The notes: generated by a model not told the origin, from the letters alone. A DNA stretch of 64,000 nucleotides from Microbacterium hominis (GCF_013282805.1 NZ_CP054038.1:868001-932000), one strand, 5' to 3'. Positions 43,401-51,478 are shown, counted from the stretch's first letter. Made by a program: numbers and translations.

Positions 43401-44864
43401 GTCGTGGCTGGAAAGCTCCTTGACCGTGGCGATCGAGATCGCCGTCCGCGTCGCGCCCTTGTTCAGCAGGAACACCTCTTCGGTGAACTCCGTCGAGTAG
43501 TAGTCCACGTGCACGATGTTCACGAGATCCCGCCGGATCTGGGTGAGCGCGGGCAGCAATCGGGGGTTCGTGAAGGCCGATACATCGTCGAGGCCCCCGA
43601 ACTCGTCCCAATCGTCGATGATGGCCGGGCAGAGTTGACCGTCAGGACCACCGGGGAGGACGCTTCCCGGATCGCCGGGACACAGGATCTGCCGAATGAT
43701 CGCGGTGCCGTCGCCGTCCAAGCCCATGGTGGCCCCCACACTGAAGAGCGCCTCAGGGTCGGCGCGCTTCTCGAAGATCTGGCCCATCGTGTCGACGAGC
43801 TCCCAATCGGTGCGCCACGGCAGGGTGTGGTTGTCGGGGGTCGGGTACTCGTTCGCGCCCCCGGCGCTGCCATTCTGGATCGACCAGAGCACCGGCTGAT
43901 AGGCGGCCGGCGTAGATGACGTATCGATCTCCGGCAGGGCGAGGATGACCTGGGCTCCGGAGTCGAGCACTTCCTGCGGGGTCGCGTTCACACCGAGTGA
44001 CGCCGGGGCGAGGTACGGCCCGAGCTCTGCCTCGATCGCCGCGAACAGTGCGGACAGCGACTCCGTCGGCATGTCCCCGGCCCCTTCGTACAGCTTGTCG
44101 AGTCGCAGGATCAGGAGTTCGCGCTCGTGCCCCGGTTCCTCCAGGAAGGTGACGATGTTCAGGAGGATCTCATCGAGTGTCGGGCCGCGCAGGGTGTGGT
44201 GGATGTAGAACGTGCCTTCTGTCATCTGGTGCTGGGGAGCGAGCTGACGGGTGGCCTCCTCGTCGTCTGCTGTCGCTCGGAAGAAGCGGAGGTCGAGGAA
44301 GCGCGATCCGGCCATGAGCTGGTCGTAGACGATGAGATCCTGCGCCTGGGCCCAGGGGCGTGAGAGCGCGGCGAACGTGGAGAACGCCGCTCCGCACAGC
44401 ACGTCGCTCACCGCCGCCCGGCATCCGTCCCAGGCGGAGCGGAAGCTCTCCTTTCCGCAGTTCTCGCACGCGAGGGTCTCGGTGAGGTCGTATGTTCCGG
44501 CGTCGTGGGAGCCCGGGAAGATGAACCGCCACAGCGGCACCTTCAAGGCGGTCGGCGCCACCGCCTCCAGCTCCTTCATCCACTGATCGTGATTCTCGAC
44601 ACCGGCGGAAGCTGCGGTGACGGCGGCGAGGGCCGCGGTGCTGGCCGGGGCGGCCACGGAGGCCGGGGCCTCCGCCTGCGCAGCGGGGGCGGTCCGGGTG
44701 GCCGGGGTGGCCTGGGCGACTGCCGGTGGAGTGGCGCCGGCGAGAATCGCGGCGATCAGGATCGCCGTGAGCGTCATCGCCCATGTGCGTCTCTTGATCG
44801 GTCGGCGGTTCGCGCTGTCGAGAACGACGCCGGCAGGGGGCAGAGAAGCATGAGACGGCGACAT
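40467..44864 (-). CDS. Giant secreted PI-PLC-like protein with Calx-beta and Ig-like repeats
   Basis: 1465 aa. The signal peptide covers residues 24-50 (RRTWAMTLTAILIAAILAG, cleavage near AVA-QA). The N-terminal domain (about 95-520) is PI-PLC X-like: PGSHDAGTYDL with His120, GSRFLDLRFF (Asp191, Arg193) and IHHTLRG (His222-223), and HERELLILRL. Four Calx-beta domains follow at about 638, 766, 905 and 1031 (each with a V.EG opening and a TPTSGTL.F.PG-like core). Three repeats opening GENGWYV or GEYGWL lie at about 1158, 1238 and 1315, then a helical tail. No sortase motif was seen. It may cleave phosphodiesters or act as an adhesin. Confidence 0.87.
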   Translation of the reverse strand: MSPSHASLPPAGVVLDSANRRPIKRRTWAMTLTAILIAAILAGATPPAVAQATPATRTAPAAQAEAPASVAAPASTAALAAVTAASAGVENHDQWMKELEAVAPTALKVPLWRFIFPGSHDAGTYDLTETLACENCGKESFRSAWDGCRAAVSDVLCGAAFSTFAALSRPWAQAQDLIVYDQLMAGSRFLDLRFFRATADDEEATRQLAPQHQMTEGTFYIHHTLRGPTLDEILLNIVTFLEEPGHERELLILRLDKLYEGAGDMPTESLSALFAAIEAELGPYLAPASLGVNATPQEVLDSGAQVILALPEIDTSSTPAAYQPVLWSIQNGSAGGANEYPTPDNHTLPWRTDWELVDTMGQIFEKRADPEALFSVGATMGLDGDGTAIIRQILCPGDPGSVLPGGPDGQLCPAIIDDWDEFGGLDDVSAFTNPRLLPALTQIRRDLVNIVHVDYYSTEFTEEVFLLNKGATRTAISIATVKELSSHDDFNGPDYYPVYYYGNLPPSPWQIRSREGLKSNDSASIIPYWSAWRAYPNDWGTASMWFGMVDADVGSDDDWSAIDGSSTLKATEIDVSGCFADVRACPAPGTLSTSGTGSSGSSTVQYSLYACVWSWLPNEQGQSSVPQPDELSRCDRGSGPPNVTIDDVTAVEGTGATPTAFDFTVRMDQPRSRDTSIRFQLVDGTATTGALQPCDPIRCDYGPASTARPYVRIPAGAFSTTVRVNVSADARVESEETFEVRIFDGWPADQGLNIEDGTAIGTIIDDDVYAVSIADASLREGTFQPLGNGLLCTDNPTPMRFDVTLSEPRSVPVRVAYTTRAHGGTALPGEDYTAPALAGQDYTPTSGTLEFSPGVTTQTLEVTVKCDRDYEPNETFEVALSIEGETDVVLGRGSAVGTILDDDDANTIQLTVDGPWTEGSGSAIDPGATFSFTVAMRDRVAHRIVVAYETVDGSAEAPGDYTPTSGTVTIEPLAATSERIEVKVIGDTDVEPDEEFFIQITGFTTPDDPAAAAGFALDRDMTKRAATIRNDDFRTLNVTGASVVEGTDCVTTPLDFTVELSGESTSPVTVRYDTVSGTATANTDYTPASGLLTFEPGETTKTVRVDVLCDSVGEADEELTLALTTPTGATLAGGGSATGEILTDDVIIPPPTVTPHVEGTLGENGWYVSDVVVSFTVETAGAPVTATSGCDGGTVTGDAVALTFTCTVTTGGGTATGATTVKRDANAPTATATLSGTMGENGWYVGDVTVNWTVADTVSGLASTCEPETSSAEGPVLAFECTVSDNAGNETSATSPFYQADSTDPTVTYTGNAGEYGWLDTIAITCVAADSGSGVADHTCADISGPAYDFPVGTTNVSATATDEAGNMGAGSTSFTVRGSLGDLCALVRQWVTQPGVANSLCVKLAASDRAFARGEVTAGNNTLAAFIAEVDAQTEKEIADDKADILISLARQSMREVTPQLPAM

Positions 44865-44996
44865 TGGAGTCCGATCCCCAGGACAGGTCGCCGCACACGG
44901 GTGGAGCGGTCACATGCAGTCCCCAGATCGGACGTGCACACCTGCACGAGTCAGAAATACACCCGGTGAGATCTGATCTGCAAGGGGGTCGGCGGC

Positions 44997-45037
44997 GAGA
45001 CGAGAGGCGCAGCCGATGCGGCTGCGCCTCTCGTCTC
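44997..45037. terminator. Hairpin terminator after the DUF7882-like operon
   Basis: Perfect 18-bp stem from GAGACGAGAGGCGCAGCC with a 5-nt loop, 4 nt beyond the stop of the minus-strand gene at 45042. No clear U-tract. Confidence 0.85.
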
Positions 45038-45041
45038 GTGG

Positions 45042-45392
45042 CTACGCGGCCGTGGCGACCGCGCGAAGGGGTTCGGGGGCGGGGCGATCGAGGTGCGCGT
45101 CGCTCCACTCGATGGTGAGGCCGCCCGACGAGTTGGCCGAGCGGGCGAGGTCCTGCAGATAGTCGGAGTCGAGCTTCTCGGCCTCGGGGGACTCGAAGAC
45201 GAAGCGCAGGGGGATCGCCGGCTGGATCCACAGCGACGTGCGACCGGCGGGGTGCCCGCACGGGTGGGTCCAGGTGAGCGTGAAGCTTTCGCCGCGGCGG
45301 AGCTTGGTGGTCATGACGACCTTCACGTGCGCGAGCACCCGGTCGGGGATCTCGGCGGGTTGCGGTTCCGATCCGTAGTACAGGTAGCCCAT
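45042..45392 (-). CDS. DUF7882-like small protein of Microbacteriaceae
   Basis: 116 aa. MGYLYYGS at the start, DRVLAHVKVVMTTKLRRGESFTLTW in the middle and RTSLWIQP after it match a short family abundant in this bacterial family, sometimes misannotated as DNA ligase. Function unknown. Soluble, with no catalytic motif. AAGAAAGG precedes the ATG. It is co-transcribed with the 62-aa gene and divergent from a MarR regulator. Confidence 0.78.
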   Translation of the reverse strand: MGYLYYGSEPQPAEIPDRVLAHVKVVMTTKLRRGESFTLTWTHPCGHPAGRTSLWIQPAIPLRFVFESPEAEKLDSDYLQDLARSANSSGGLTIEWSDAHLDRPAPEPLRAVATAA

Positions 45393-45439
45393 GATCGAGC
45401 CTTTCTTGTGGATGGCGAGGGCGGAGATGCGGCGGGGTG

Positions 45440-45628
45440 TCAGGCTGCGGCGCGCGAGCGGTGGCGGCGCTCGTGGCGGTAGAGGGCGAGCAGATCGCTC
45501 AAGCCTCCACGGGTGAGCGGGCGCACCCGCGGAACCAGTGAAACCCCGATCGCGGGGCGGGGAGCGCTGAGCGGGGACACCGTCGCAGCGGCTGCGGCGT
45601 GGGGCGTGGCATCCAGGATCTGAGTCAT
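45440..45628 (-). CDS. Small hypothetical protein, 62 aa
   Basis: ATG 45628 with AGAGAGG upstream. Ala/Pro-rich N-terminal half; the C-terminus is basic (LLALYRHERRHRSRAAA). No family recognised. It is first in a two-gene operon with the DUF7882-like gene (47-nt gap), behind the promoter at 45690. Confidence 0.6.
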   Translation of the reverse strand: MTQILDATPHAAAAATVSPLSAPRPAIGVSLVPRVRPLTRGGLSDLLALYRHERRHRSRAAA

Positions 45629-45689
45629 CGTCTTGCGCCTCTCTGTTCGGCAGTTCGTCTGCCGTGTTCGGCAGCTCGTCTGCGATCTC

Positions 45690-45719
45690 AAGCTAGTCGT
45701 GTTTCTTAGAAAGTGTCAA
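45690..45719 (-). promoter_or_regulatory. Promoter with palindromic operator, MarR divergon
   Basis: On the minus strand TTGACA (45714-45719) and TAGCTT (45690-45695) are spaced by 18 nt. The 11-bp palindrome TTTCTAAGAAA sits in the spacer (45702-45712). The neighbouring divergent MarR regulator is the obvious candidate to bind it. The region is AT-rich. Confidence 0.6.
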
Positions 45720-45814
45720 TCCCAGTAAATGAGAAATACATGAAGTATGAAAGATTGCGAGATACATACGGAGTGTGACTATGCTGTCCTCTGAGGAGCA
45801 TCACGGAGGTACCC

Positions 45815-46327
45815 ATGCCCCAGACCGTCATGCGCCATGAAGGCGAGCACCTGTATTCGTCGCGCCCGCAGACCGGCATCGGTGAAAAGCTGAGCGCCGC
45901 GATCCTGCGTCTGCGCAGCAGTGAACGCATCCAGGCCGAGCGCGCCCAGCGCGCGTCGGGTCTGTCCAGCGTCGATCTGCTCGCACTGCGCTACCTCGTG
46001 CAGGGGTGGCGCGATGAGCGCCGGCTCAGCCCGAAGGACCTCATCTTCATGCTGGACACCTCCAGCGCGACCGTCACGAACGTCGTCGAGCGACTCGTGA
46101 AGCGCGGCTACGTCACGCGTGAGCAGCATCCCACCGACCGGCGTGCGCACTTCCTCCTGCCCACCGAGGATGCGGTCGACTGCGTCGACCAGGCGTACTC
46201 GGGTCGCGATTCCGCCGTCGTCGGCGTGATCGACGGGCTGACAGATGCCGAAGCGGAGATCGCGACAGACGTCATCGCGCGTCTTGCGTCGGCCTTGGAT
46301 GCCGTCTCCGACATGCACGGTCGGTGA
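45815..46327 (+). CDS. MarR-family transcriptional regulator
   Basis: 170 aa. A winged-helix core: LSSVDLLALRYL, then LSPKDLIFMLDTSSATVTNVVERLVKRGYV (helix-turn-helix) and the wing EQHPTDRRAHFLLPT with the conserved D-R. The C-terminal dimerisation helix follows. The effector is unknown. It probably regulates itself and the divergent two-gene operon through the palindrome in their shared promoter. Confidence 0.93.
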   Translation: MPQTVMRHEGEHLYSSRPQTGIGEKLSAAILRLRSSERIQAERAQRASGLSSVDLLALRYLVQGWRDERRLSPKDLIFMLDTSSATVTNVVERLVKRGYVTREQHPTDRRAHFLLPTEDAVDCVDQAYSGRDSAVVGVIDGLTDAEAEIATDVIARLASALDAVSDMHGR

Positions 46328-46463
46328 CCATCACCTGGCTGAGCGGTGAGCGCTCGGCGGCGGCTGCGCGCGAGGGTGTGCGACTCGCGGATTCGGCATA
46401 GCGCGGGGCCGCCCGCTCCCCATAGTCTGGCCGAGACCCTCAGACCCCCAGGGAGATATCTCG

Positions 46464-48215
46464 ATGAATCGCTCGACCCGACGCGCCATAGGATCCATCG
46501 CCGCCGTCGCCGTGGGTGCGGGACTGGTGCTGACCGCACCGTCCATCGCCCTCGCCGACAAGGGAGGCACGCCGAACCCCGGCAAGGGCAACGGCCCGAA
46601 GATCGCGGAGAACGTGCAGATCCTGTCGTTCAACGACTACCACGGTCACATCACCTCGCCCGACACGGGCACCCAGGGTGGCGGACAGTACCTGTCGACG
46701 AAGCTGGACCAGCTGCGCGAGAGCGCCCCCGACGGTCGCACCCTCACCGTCGCCGCGGGTGACCTCATCGGCGGCTCGCCGTTCCTCTCGGGCCTCTTCC
46801 ACGACGAGCCCTCGGTCGAGTCGCTCAACGCGATGGGCCTCGACATCTCCTCGGTGGGCAACCACGAGTTCGACGAGGGCACGACCGAACTGCTGCGCAT
46901 GCAGAACGGCGGATGCCACCCGGTCGACGGCTGCTATTTCCCCGACGACCCGTACGCCGGCGCCGACTTCGACTGGCTCGCGGCGAACGTCTTCAACGCG
47001 GGAACCGACACGACGCTCCTGCCGGGAACGAAGGTCGAAGACCTCGACGGCACGAAGGTCGGCTTCATCGGCATGACGCTGGAGTCCACTCCTACGCTCG
47101 TGAGCCCCACCGGGGTCGCCGACGTCGAGTTCAAGGACGAGGTCGAGACGGCCAACGCCGAGGCGAAGAAGCTCCGCAAGATGGGTGTGAAGGCCATCGT
47201 CGTCCTGCTCCACGAGGGTGGCATCCCGGTGCTGGGCAGCCCCATCAACAGCTGCGACGGCGTCTCGTCGCCGATCGCCGAGATCGCGGGTGCGATGGAT
47301 GCCGACATCGACCTGATCGTGACCGGACACACCCACCAGGCGTACATCTGCTCGTTCGCCGACCCGCACGGCAAGCCGCGCCTCGTCACCTCCGCGTCGC
47401 AGTACGGCCGTGTCGTCACCGAGACGACGCTCGCGTTCACGCCCAGCGGCGACGTCGACCGCGCCAAGACCGTTGCCGTGAACCACGTGGTCGACGGCGT
47501 CGAAGCCGACCCCGCCATCACCGAGATCGTCACCAAGTGGAACACGATCGCCGCCCCGCTGGCTGGTCGCGTGGTGGGCACCGTCGCTGAGGACATCACG
47601 GGTGACGCCGGCGGCAACCGCGCCATCGAGACGCCCATGGCCGATCTCGTCGCCGACGGCATCCTCGCCGCCACCGCTGAACCTGAAGACGGAGGTGCGC
47701 AGATCGCCTTCATGAACGTCGGAGGTGTGCGCGCCTCATTGCTTCTCGCCGACGACCCCGATGACACCTCCGACGGGGTGCTCCCCGGCCAGGTGACGTA
47801 CTCCGAGGCATTCGACGTGAACCCGTTCAACAACATCATCGTCACGATCGACTTGACCGGAGCTCAGATCGAGGAGGCCCTGAACCAGCAGTATCAGCCG
47901 ATCGCCTCGCGCGGTTCGCGTCCGATGCTCGCCCTGGGTGTCTCGGAGGGCTTCAGCTATGAGTGGAACGACGATGATCTGGACAACCGATTCGTCGTGC
48001 CGGGCTCGATGACGCTGAACGGTGTGCCGCTGGTCGCCGACCAGGTGTACCGCGTGGCTCTCTACAATTTCCTCGCGGACGGCGGCGATGCATTCACCGC
48101 TTTCGCCGAGGGAACCAACCGCGTCGGGGGCCCCGAGGACCTCGCGGCCTTCGTGGACTACCTCGAGGCGAACCCGGGCCTGACGGCTCCGGCGAGCCGG
48201 ATCGACGGTCTGTGA
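46464..48215 (+). CDS. Secreted 5'-nucleotidase/2',3'-cyclic phosphodiesterase (UshA-like)
   Basis: 583 aa. Signal peptide at residues 1-31 (cleavage near ALA-DK). Metallophosphatase motifs LSFNDYHGH, AAGDLIGGS, VGNHEFDEG and VTGHTHQAY occur in order. The C-terminal 5'-nucleotidase domain follows (AFMNVGGVRAS, EAFDVNPFNN, ADGGDAFTAF). It would dephosphorylate extracellular nucleotides for nucleoside and phosphate uptake. No wall-anchor motif. AGGGAGA precedes the ATG, and a strong hairpin terminator follows. Confidence 0.93.
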   Translation: MNRSTRRAIGSIAAVAVGAGLVLTAPSIALADKGGTPNPGKGNGPKIAENVQILSFNDYHGHITSPDTGTQGGGQYLSTKLDQLRESAPDGRTLTVAAGDLIGGSPFLSGLFHDEPSVESLNAMGLDISSVGNHEFDEGTTELLRMQNGGCHPVDGCYFPDDPYAGADFDWLAANVFNAGTDTTLLPGTKVEDLDGTKVGFIGMTLESTPTLVSPTGVADVEFKDEVETANAEAKKLRKMGVKAIVVLLHEGGIPVLGSPINSCDGVSSPIAEIAGAMDADIDLIVTGHTHQAYICSFADPHGKPRLVTSASQYGRVVTETTLAFTPSGDVDRAKTVAVNHVVDGVEADPAITEIVTKWNTIAAPLAGRVVGTVAEDITGDAGGNRAIETPMADLVADGILAATAEPEDGGAQIAFMNVGGVRASLLLADDPDDTSDGVLPGQVTYSEAFDVNPFNNIIVTIDLTGAQIEEALNQQYQPIASRGSRPMLALGVSEGFSYEWNDDDLDNRFVVPGSMTLNGVPLVADQVYRVALYNFLADGGDAFTAFAEGTNRVGGPEDLAAFVDYLEANPGLTAPASRIDGL

Positions 48216-48241
48216 TCTGACGCGCGGGCGCTCAGGAACCT

Positions 48242-48286
48242 GAACGCGCCGTCGATGCGGGTGACTCCCGCATCGACGGCGCGTTC
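48242..48286 (+). terminator. Hairpin terminator after the 5'-nucleotidase gene
   Basis: A perfect 20-bp stem (48242-48261 with 48267-48286) and a 5-nt loop, beginning 26 nt after the stop. A short GTTGTT follows rather than a U-tract. Confidence 0.85.
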
Positions 48287-48304
48287 GCCGTTGTTCGGCA
48301 GCCG

Positions 48305-48347
48305 CCTGTGGACAACTTCCACAGGCGTCACACCGGCCCCATAGGGT
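48305..48347 (+). promoter_or_regulatory. Promoter region with inverted repeat, flotillin gene
   Basis: CCTGTGGA (48305-48312) and TCCACAGG (48318-48325) form a perfect inverted repeat that includes TGTGGACAA, the reverse complement of the actinobacterial DnaA-box form TTGTCCACA. TAGGGT at 48342-48347 is the -10, 6 nt before the ATG, so the transcript is probably leaderless. Confidence 0.5.
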
Positions 48348-48353
48348 GGGGCC

Positions 48354-49742
48354 ATGGATCCCTTCTCGCTCTTCGGCGCCATCGTGCCGATCGTGCTCAT
48401 CGGCATCGCCGCCCTCGTCGTCTTCTTCATCGGCGTCTTGATCTTCCGCGCCTGGTACCGGGTGGCGAAGGCTGACGAGGCGCTCGTGATCGTCGGCAAG
48501 ACGCAGAAGAGCGCCGACGGTCAGGCCTCCCGCATCTCGGTGATCACCGGCGGCGGCGCGATCGTCAACCCGATCACGCAGCGCTCCGAGCTCGTCTCGC
48601 TGCGCGCGCGCCAGATCAAGATGGAGCCGGTGGCGCAGTCGTCGAACGGCGTGACCGTGAACGTCTCGGGCGTCGCGCTCGTGAAGATCGGCTCCGAGCC
48701 CGATGCCGTGCGTCGCGCCGCCGAACGCTTCGCGTCGCAGGACAAGGCGATCGAGCAGTTCACCACCGAGCAGCTCGAGGGCGCCCTGCGCGGCGTGGTC
48801 GCCACGCTCACGGTCGAGGAGCTCATGCGCGACCGTCAGCGACTCTCCGACCAGATCGCCGAGGGAATCAAGTCCGACCTGTCGAGCCAGGGGCTCATCC
48901 TCGACTCGTTCCAGATCCAGGGCGTCACCGACTCCAACGGCTACATCGCCGCCCTCGGTGCGGCAGAGGTCGAGCGCGTCAAGCGCGACGCCGAGGTCGC
49001 CGAGATCAACGCGCGCCGCGAGATCAAGGCGCGCGAGCTCGCTACGAGCGAGGCGACGCTGATCGAGCAGACGGCGTACGACAAGAACACGGCCGCAGCC
49101 AAGGCCGAGGTCGGCCGGGCGAACGCCGAGGCCGAGCAGGCTGAGGCGCTGGCGCACGCGCAGTCGGAGCAGGGCGTGCTGCAGCAGCGCGCGGAGAACC
49201 GTCAGGCGCAGCTGGATGCCGACGTCAAGCGCGTCGCCGACGCGAAGCTCTACGAGCGTCAGCGCGCCGCCGACGCCGAGGCCTACGAGCAGGTGAAGGC
49301 CGCCGAGGCGCAGTCGCAGATCGCCGAGGAGGAGGCGAAGGCCATTCGCCTGCGCGCCGAGGCCGAGGCCGACGCGATCCGTCTTGCCGGTGCCGCCAAG
49401 GCCGAGGCACTCGCCGCCGAGGCCGAGGCACTCGCGCAGAACCAGTCGGCGCTGCTCGCCCAGCGCGCCCTCGACGCGCTGCCCAACGTGATGGCCGAGT
49501 TCGCCAAGGGCTTCGAGCGCGTCGGCACCATCACGGTGCTCGGCGGCGATGGGGCATCGTCGCACATCGCGGGGGAGTCGGCGATCGGGCTGCGGTCGGT
49601 CTTCGACTCGGTCAAGTCCGCGACCGGACTCGACATCGCCTCGATCATCCAGGGTCGCGCAGTCGGCGAGGGCATCGGGGCGAGCATCGCCGCAGAGACC
49701 AATGGATCCTCGAAGGCGTCGGCGGCGGCATCCACCGACTGA
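48354..49742 (+). CDS. Flotillin-like SPFH-domain membrane protein
   Basis: 462 aa. One N-terminal membrane segment (residues 8-32), then the SPFH/band 7 domain (about 35-190: ADEALVIVGK, VNVSGVALVKIG, LEGALRGVVATLTVEEL). A long Glu/Ala-rich coiled coil (about 200-380) with EAEA repeats follows. Flotillins form oligomers in ordered membrane domains and affect protein partitioning. No NfeD-type partner gene is adjacent. Ends at a bidirectional terminator. Confidence 0.93.
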   Translation: MDPFSLFGAIVPIVLIGIAALVVFFIGVLIFRAWYRVAKADEALVIVGKTQKSADGQASRISVITGGGAIVNPITQRSELVSLRARQIKMEPVAQSSNGVTVNVSGVALVKIGSEPDAVRRAAERFASQDKAIEQFTTEQLEGALRGVVATLTVEELMRDRQRLSDQIAEGIKSDLSSQGLILDSFQIQGVTDSNGYIAALGAAEVERVKRDAEVAEINARREIKARELATSEATLIEQTAYDKNTAAAKAEVGRANAEAEQAEALAHAQSEQGVLQQRAENRQAQLDADVKRVADAKLYERQRAADAEAYEQVKAAEAQSQIAEEEAKAIRLRAEAEADAIRLAGAAKAEALAAEAEALAQNQSALLAQRALDALPNVMAEFAKGFERVGTITVLGGDGASSHIAGESAIGLRSVFDSVKSATGLDIASIIQGRAVGEGIGASIAAETNGSSKASAAASTD

Positions 49743-49749
49743 GAACACA

Positions 49750-49785
49750 GAAGCGGGGCGAGGTCATCAGACCCCGCCCCGCTTC
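49750..49785. terminator. Bidirectional terminator between convergent genes
   Basis: 11-bp stem GAAGCGGGGCG / CGCCCCGCTTC with a 14-nt loop, located between the flotillin-like gene and the stop of the alcohol dehydrogenase gene. Confidence 0.85.
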
Positions 49786-49799
49786 GTCGTTGCGGCGCG

Positions 49800-50882
49800 T
49801 CAGCTCGCGTCGTAGCGCATGACCACGCGACCTTCGATCCGACCCTCTTCCATGCGGTGGAAGATGTCGTTGATGTCGTCGATGGTCTCCACCGACGACA
49901 CGGTCGGGTGGATGAGGCCCCGGGCGTAGAAGTCGAGCGCCTCGGCCATGTCCTGCCGGGTGCCCACGATCGAGCCGCGCACAGTGATCGCGCGCAGCAC
50001 GGTGTCGAAGATGTCGGCGGGGAAGGCCCCCGGGGGCAGCCCCACGAACACGACGGTGCCGCCGCGGCGGGCCATGCCGGTCGCCTGGCCGAACGCCTTC
50101 GGGTGCACGGCGGTCACGAGCACACCGTGGGCGCCGCCGGTCTGCTCCTGGATCGCGAGCACCGGGTCGGAGGTGGCCGCGTTGACGGTGACCTCGGCGC
50201 CGTGGCGACGCGCGAGAGCCAGCTTGTCGTCGTCGACGTCGACCGCGGCGACCCGCATGCCCATGGCGCGGGCATACTGCACGGCGATGTGGCCGAGGCC
50301 GCCGATGCCCGAGATCACGACCCATTCGCCGGGCTTGGTCTCGGTCATCTTGAGGCCCTTGTAGACGGTGACGCCGGCGCAGAGGATCGGGGCGACCTCG
50401 ACCGGGTCCGAGCCCTCGGGGATGCGGGCGGCGAAGCGCTCGTCGACGAGCATGTACTCGCCGAAGCTGCCGTCGACGCCGTAGCCGCCGTTGAGCTGCT
50501 CGGTGCAGAGGGTCTCGCGGCCGGTGCGGCAGAACTCGCACGTGCCGCAGGCGCTCCACAGCCACGCGTTGCCGACGAGCTCGCCCACGTGCAGGGTGGT
50601 CACGCCTTCGCCGAGGGCGACGACGCGGCCGTACCCCTCGTGGCCGGGAATGAGATCGGCCTTCGGCGGCACGGGCCAGTCGCCGCGGGCCGCGTGGAGG
50701 TCGGTGTGGCAGACGCCGCTGGTGATCACACGGACAAGGGCCTGTCCGGGTCCGGGCGCCGGGATGGGCACGTCGGAGACGGCGAGGGGCTTGTCGGGCG
50801 CGACCACCACGGCCGCGCGCATGACACCTTCGGGAACGACGCCGCGGTCGACGCTTTCGAGCATCTCCGGCATGGCGGTCAT
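49800..50882 (-). CDS. adhP: Zinc-dependent alcohol dehydrogenase (AdhP-type)
   Basis: 360 aa from ATG 50882, with GAGGAAG 8 nt upstream. Catalytic zinc ligands in SGVCHTDLH and PGHEGYG; structural zinc cysteines in ACGTCEFCRTGRETLC; Rossmann motif GIGGLGHIAVQYA with a following acidic strand end (AVDVDDDK), so NAD is preferred. It oxidises ethanol-type alcohols or reduces aldehydes. A GntR-type palindrome lies in its upstream region. Confidence 0.92.
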   Translation of the reverse strand: MTAMPEMLESVDRGVVPEGVMRAAVVVAPDKPLAVSDVPIPAPGPGQALVRVITSGVCHTDLHAARGDWPVPPKADLIPGHEGYGRVVALGEGVTTLHVGELVGNAWLWSACGTCEFCRTGRETLCTEQLNGGYGVDGSFGEYMLVDERFAARIPEGSDPVEVAPILCAGVTVYKGLKMTETKPGEWVVISGIGGLGHIAVQYARAMGMRVAAVDVDDDKLALARRHGAEVTVNAATSDPVLAIQEQTGGAHGVLVTAVHPKAFGQATGMARRGGTVVFVGLPPGAFPADIFDTVLRAITVRGSIVGTRQDMAEALDFYARGLIHPTVSSVETIDDINDIFHRMEEGRIEGRVVMRYDAS

Positions 50883-50937
50883 CGAAATCACTTCCTCATC
50901 GGACGGACGTTCGCCGTCCATGTGTCCAGGATACCCC

Positions 50938-50954
50938 GTGTGGTCAGACCACAC
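50938..50954. promoter_or_regulatory. GntR/FadR-type operator palindrome
   Basis: GTGTGGTCAGACCACAC, a perfect palindrome around a central A; the core TGGTCAGACCA resembles operators of the FadR subfamily (TGGTCTGACCA). It lies between the divergent adhP and a small membrane protein gene. No GntR gene is in the window. Confidence 0.6.
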
Positions 50955-50985
50955 CACACCGCGCCGGAGACTCTCAGGCCACCCA

Positions 50986-50991
50986 TAGGAT
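50986..50991 (+). promoter_or_regulatory. -10 box (TAGGAT), leaderless membrane-protein gene
   Basis: TAGGAT is 7 nt before ATG 50999 and no Shine-Dalgarno is present. Confidence 0.5.
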
Positions 50992-50998
50992 CGGCGAC

Positions 50999-51469
50999 AT
51001 GCCGAAGCTCATCGCGCTGACCGGGACGATCGCTGTCATCGCCTACGCGACCCTCGCGATCACCCAGATCCTCGTGCTCAACCCGCTGGCCGCCGTGCCC
51101 GGCGCGACCCTCGACGAGATCCACGCGGGTCTCGCCGCGGCGAACGAGGTCATCAGCGCGCCCTGGGTCATCGGGCTGCTCGCGATCGGACCGATCCTCG
51201 CCGTGGTGCTCGCGCTGCTCAGCCGCCGAGCCGATATGACCGGCCGCGCGATCGCGCTCGCATACCTGCTCATCCTCGCCTTCGGCGCGCCGGCGTATTT
51301 CGTCGCATCGTTCGGCCCCGGCATGGCGCTGGCCGACGCATTCATGATCAGCGGCGCGGACTATGCGCCCTGGGGAGGGGCGCTGTATCTGGTGAGCGGT
51401 GCGGCGCTCCTGGCCGCGGTCGTCGTCGCGATCGTGCCGCAGCGCGCGGCATCCCCTCTCGCGTCCTGA
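50999..51469 (+). CDS. Small four-helix membrane protein
   Basis: 156 aa with four predicted membrane helices and a central RRAD loop. Short hydrophilic ends. No family or motif recognised. It shares an upstream region, including the GntR-type palindrome, with adhP. Confidence 0.75.
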   Translation: MPKLIALTGTIAVIAYATLAITQILVLNPLAAVPGATLDEIHAGLAAANEVISAPWVIGLLAIGPILAVVLALLSRRADMTGRAIALAYLLILAFGAPAYFVASFGPGMALADAFMISGADYAPWGGALYLVSGAALLAAVVVAIVPQRAASPLAS

Positions 51470-51478
51470 CCCGCGCGA

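Noticed and set aside
41397..43919. 840-aa plus-strand open frame
   Set aside because: Antisense shadow of the PLC/Calx-beta gene; R/G-rich with no domains, caused by high GC at third positions.
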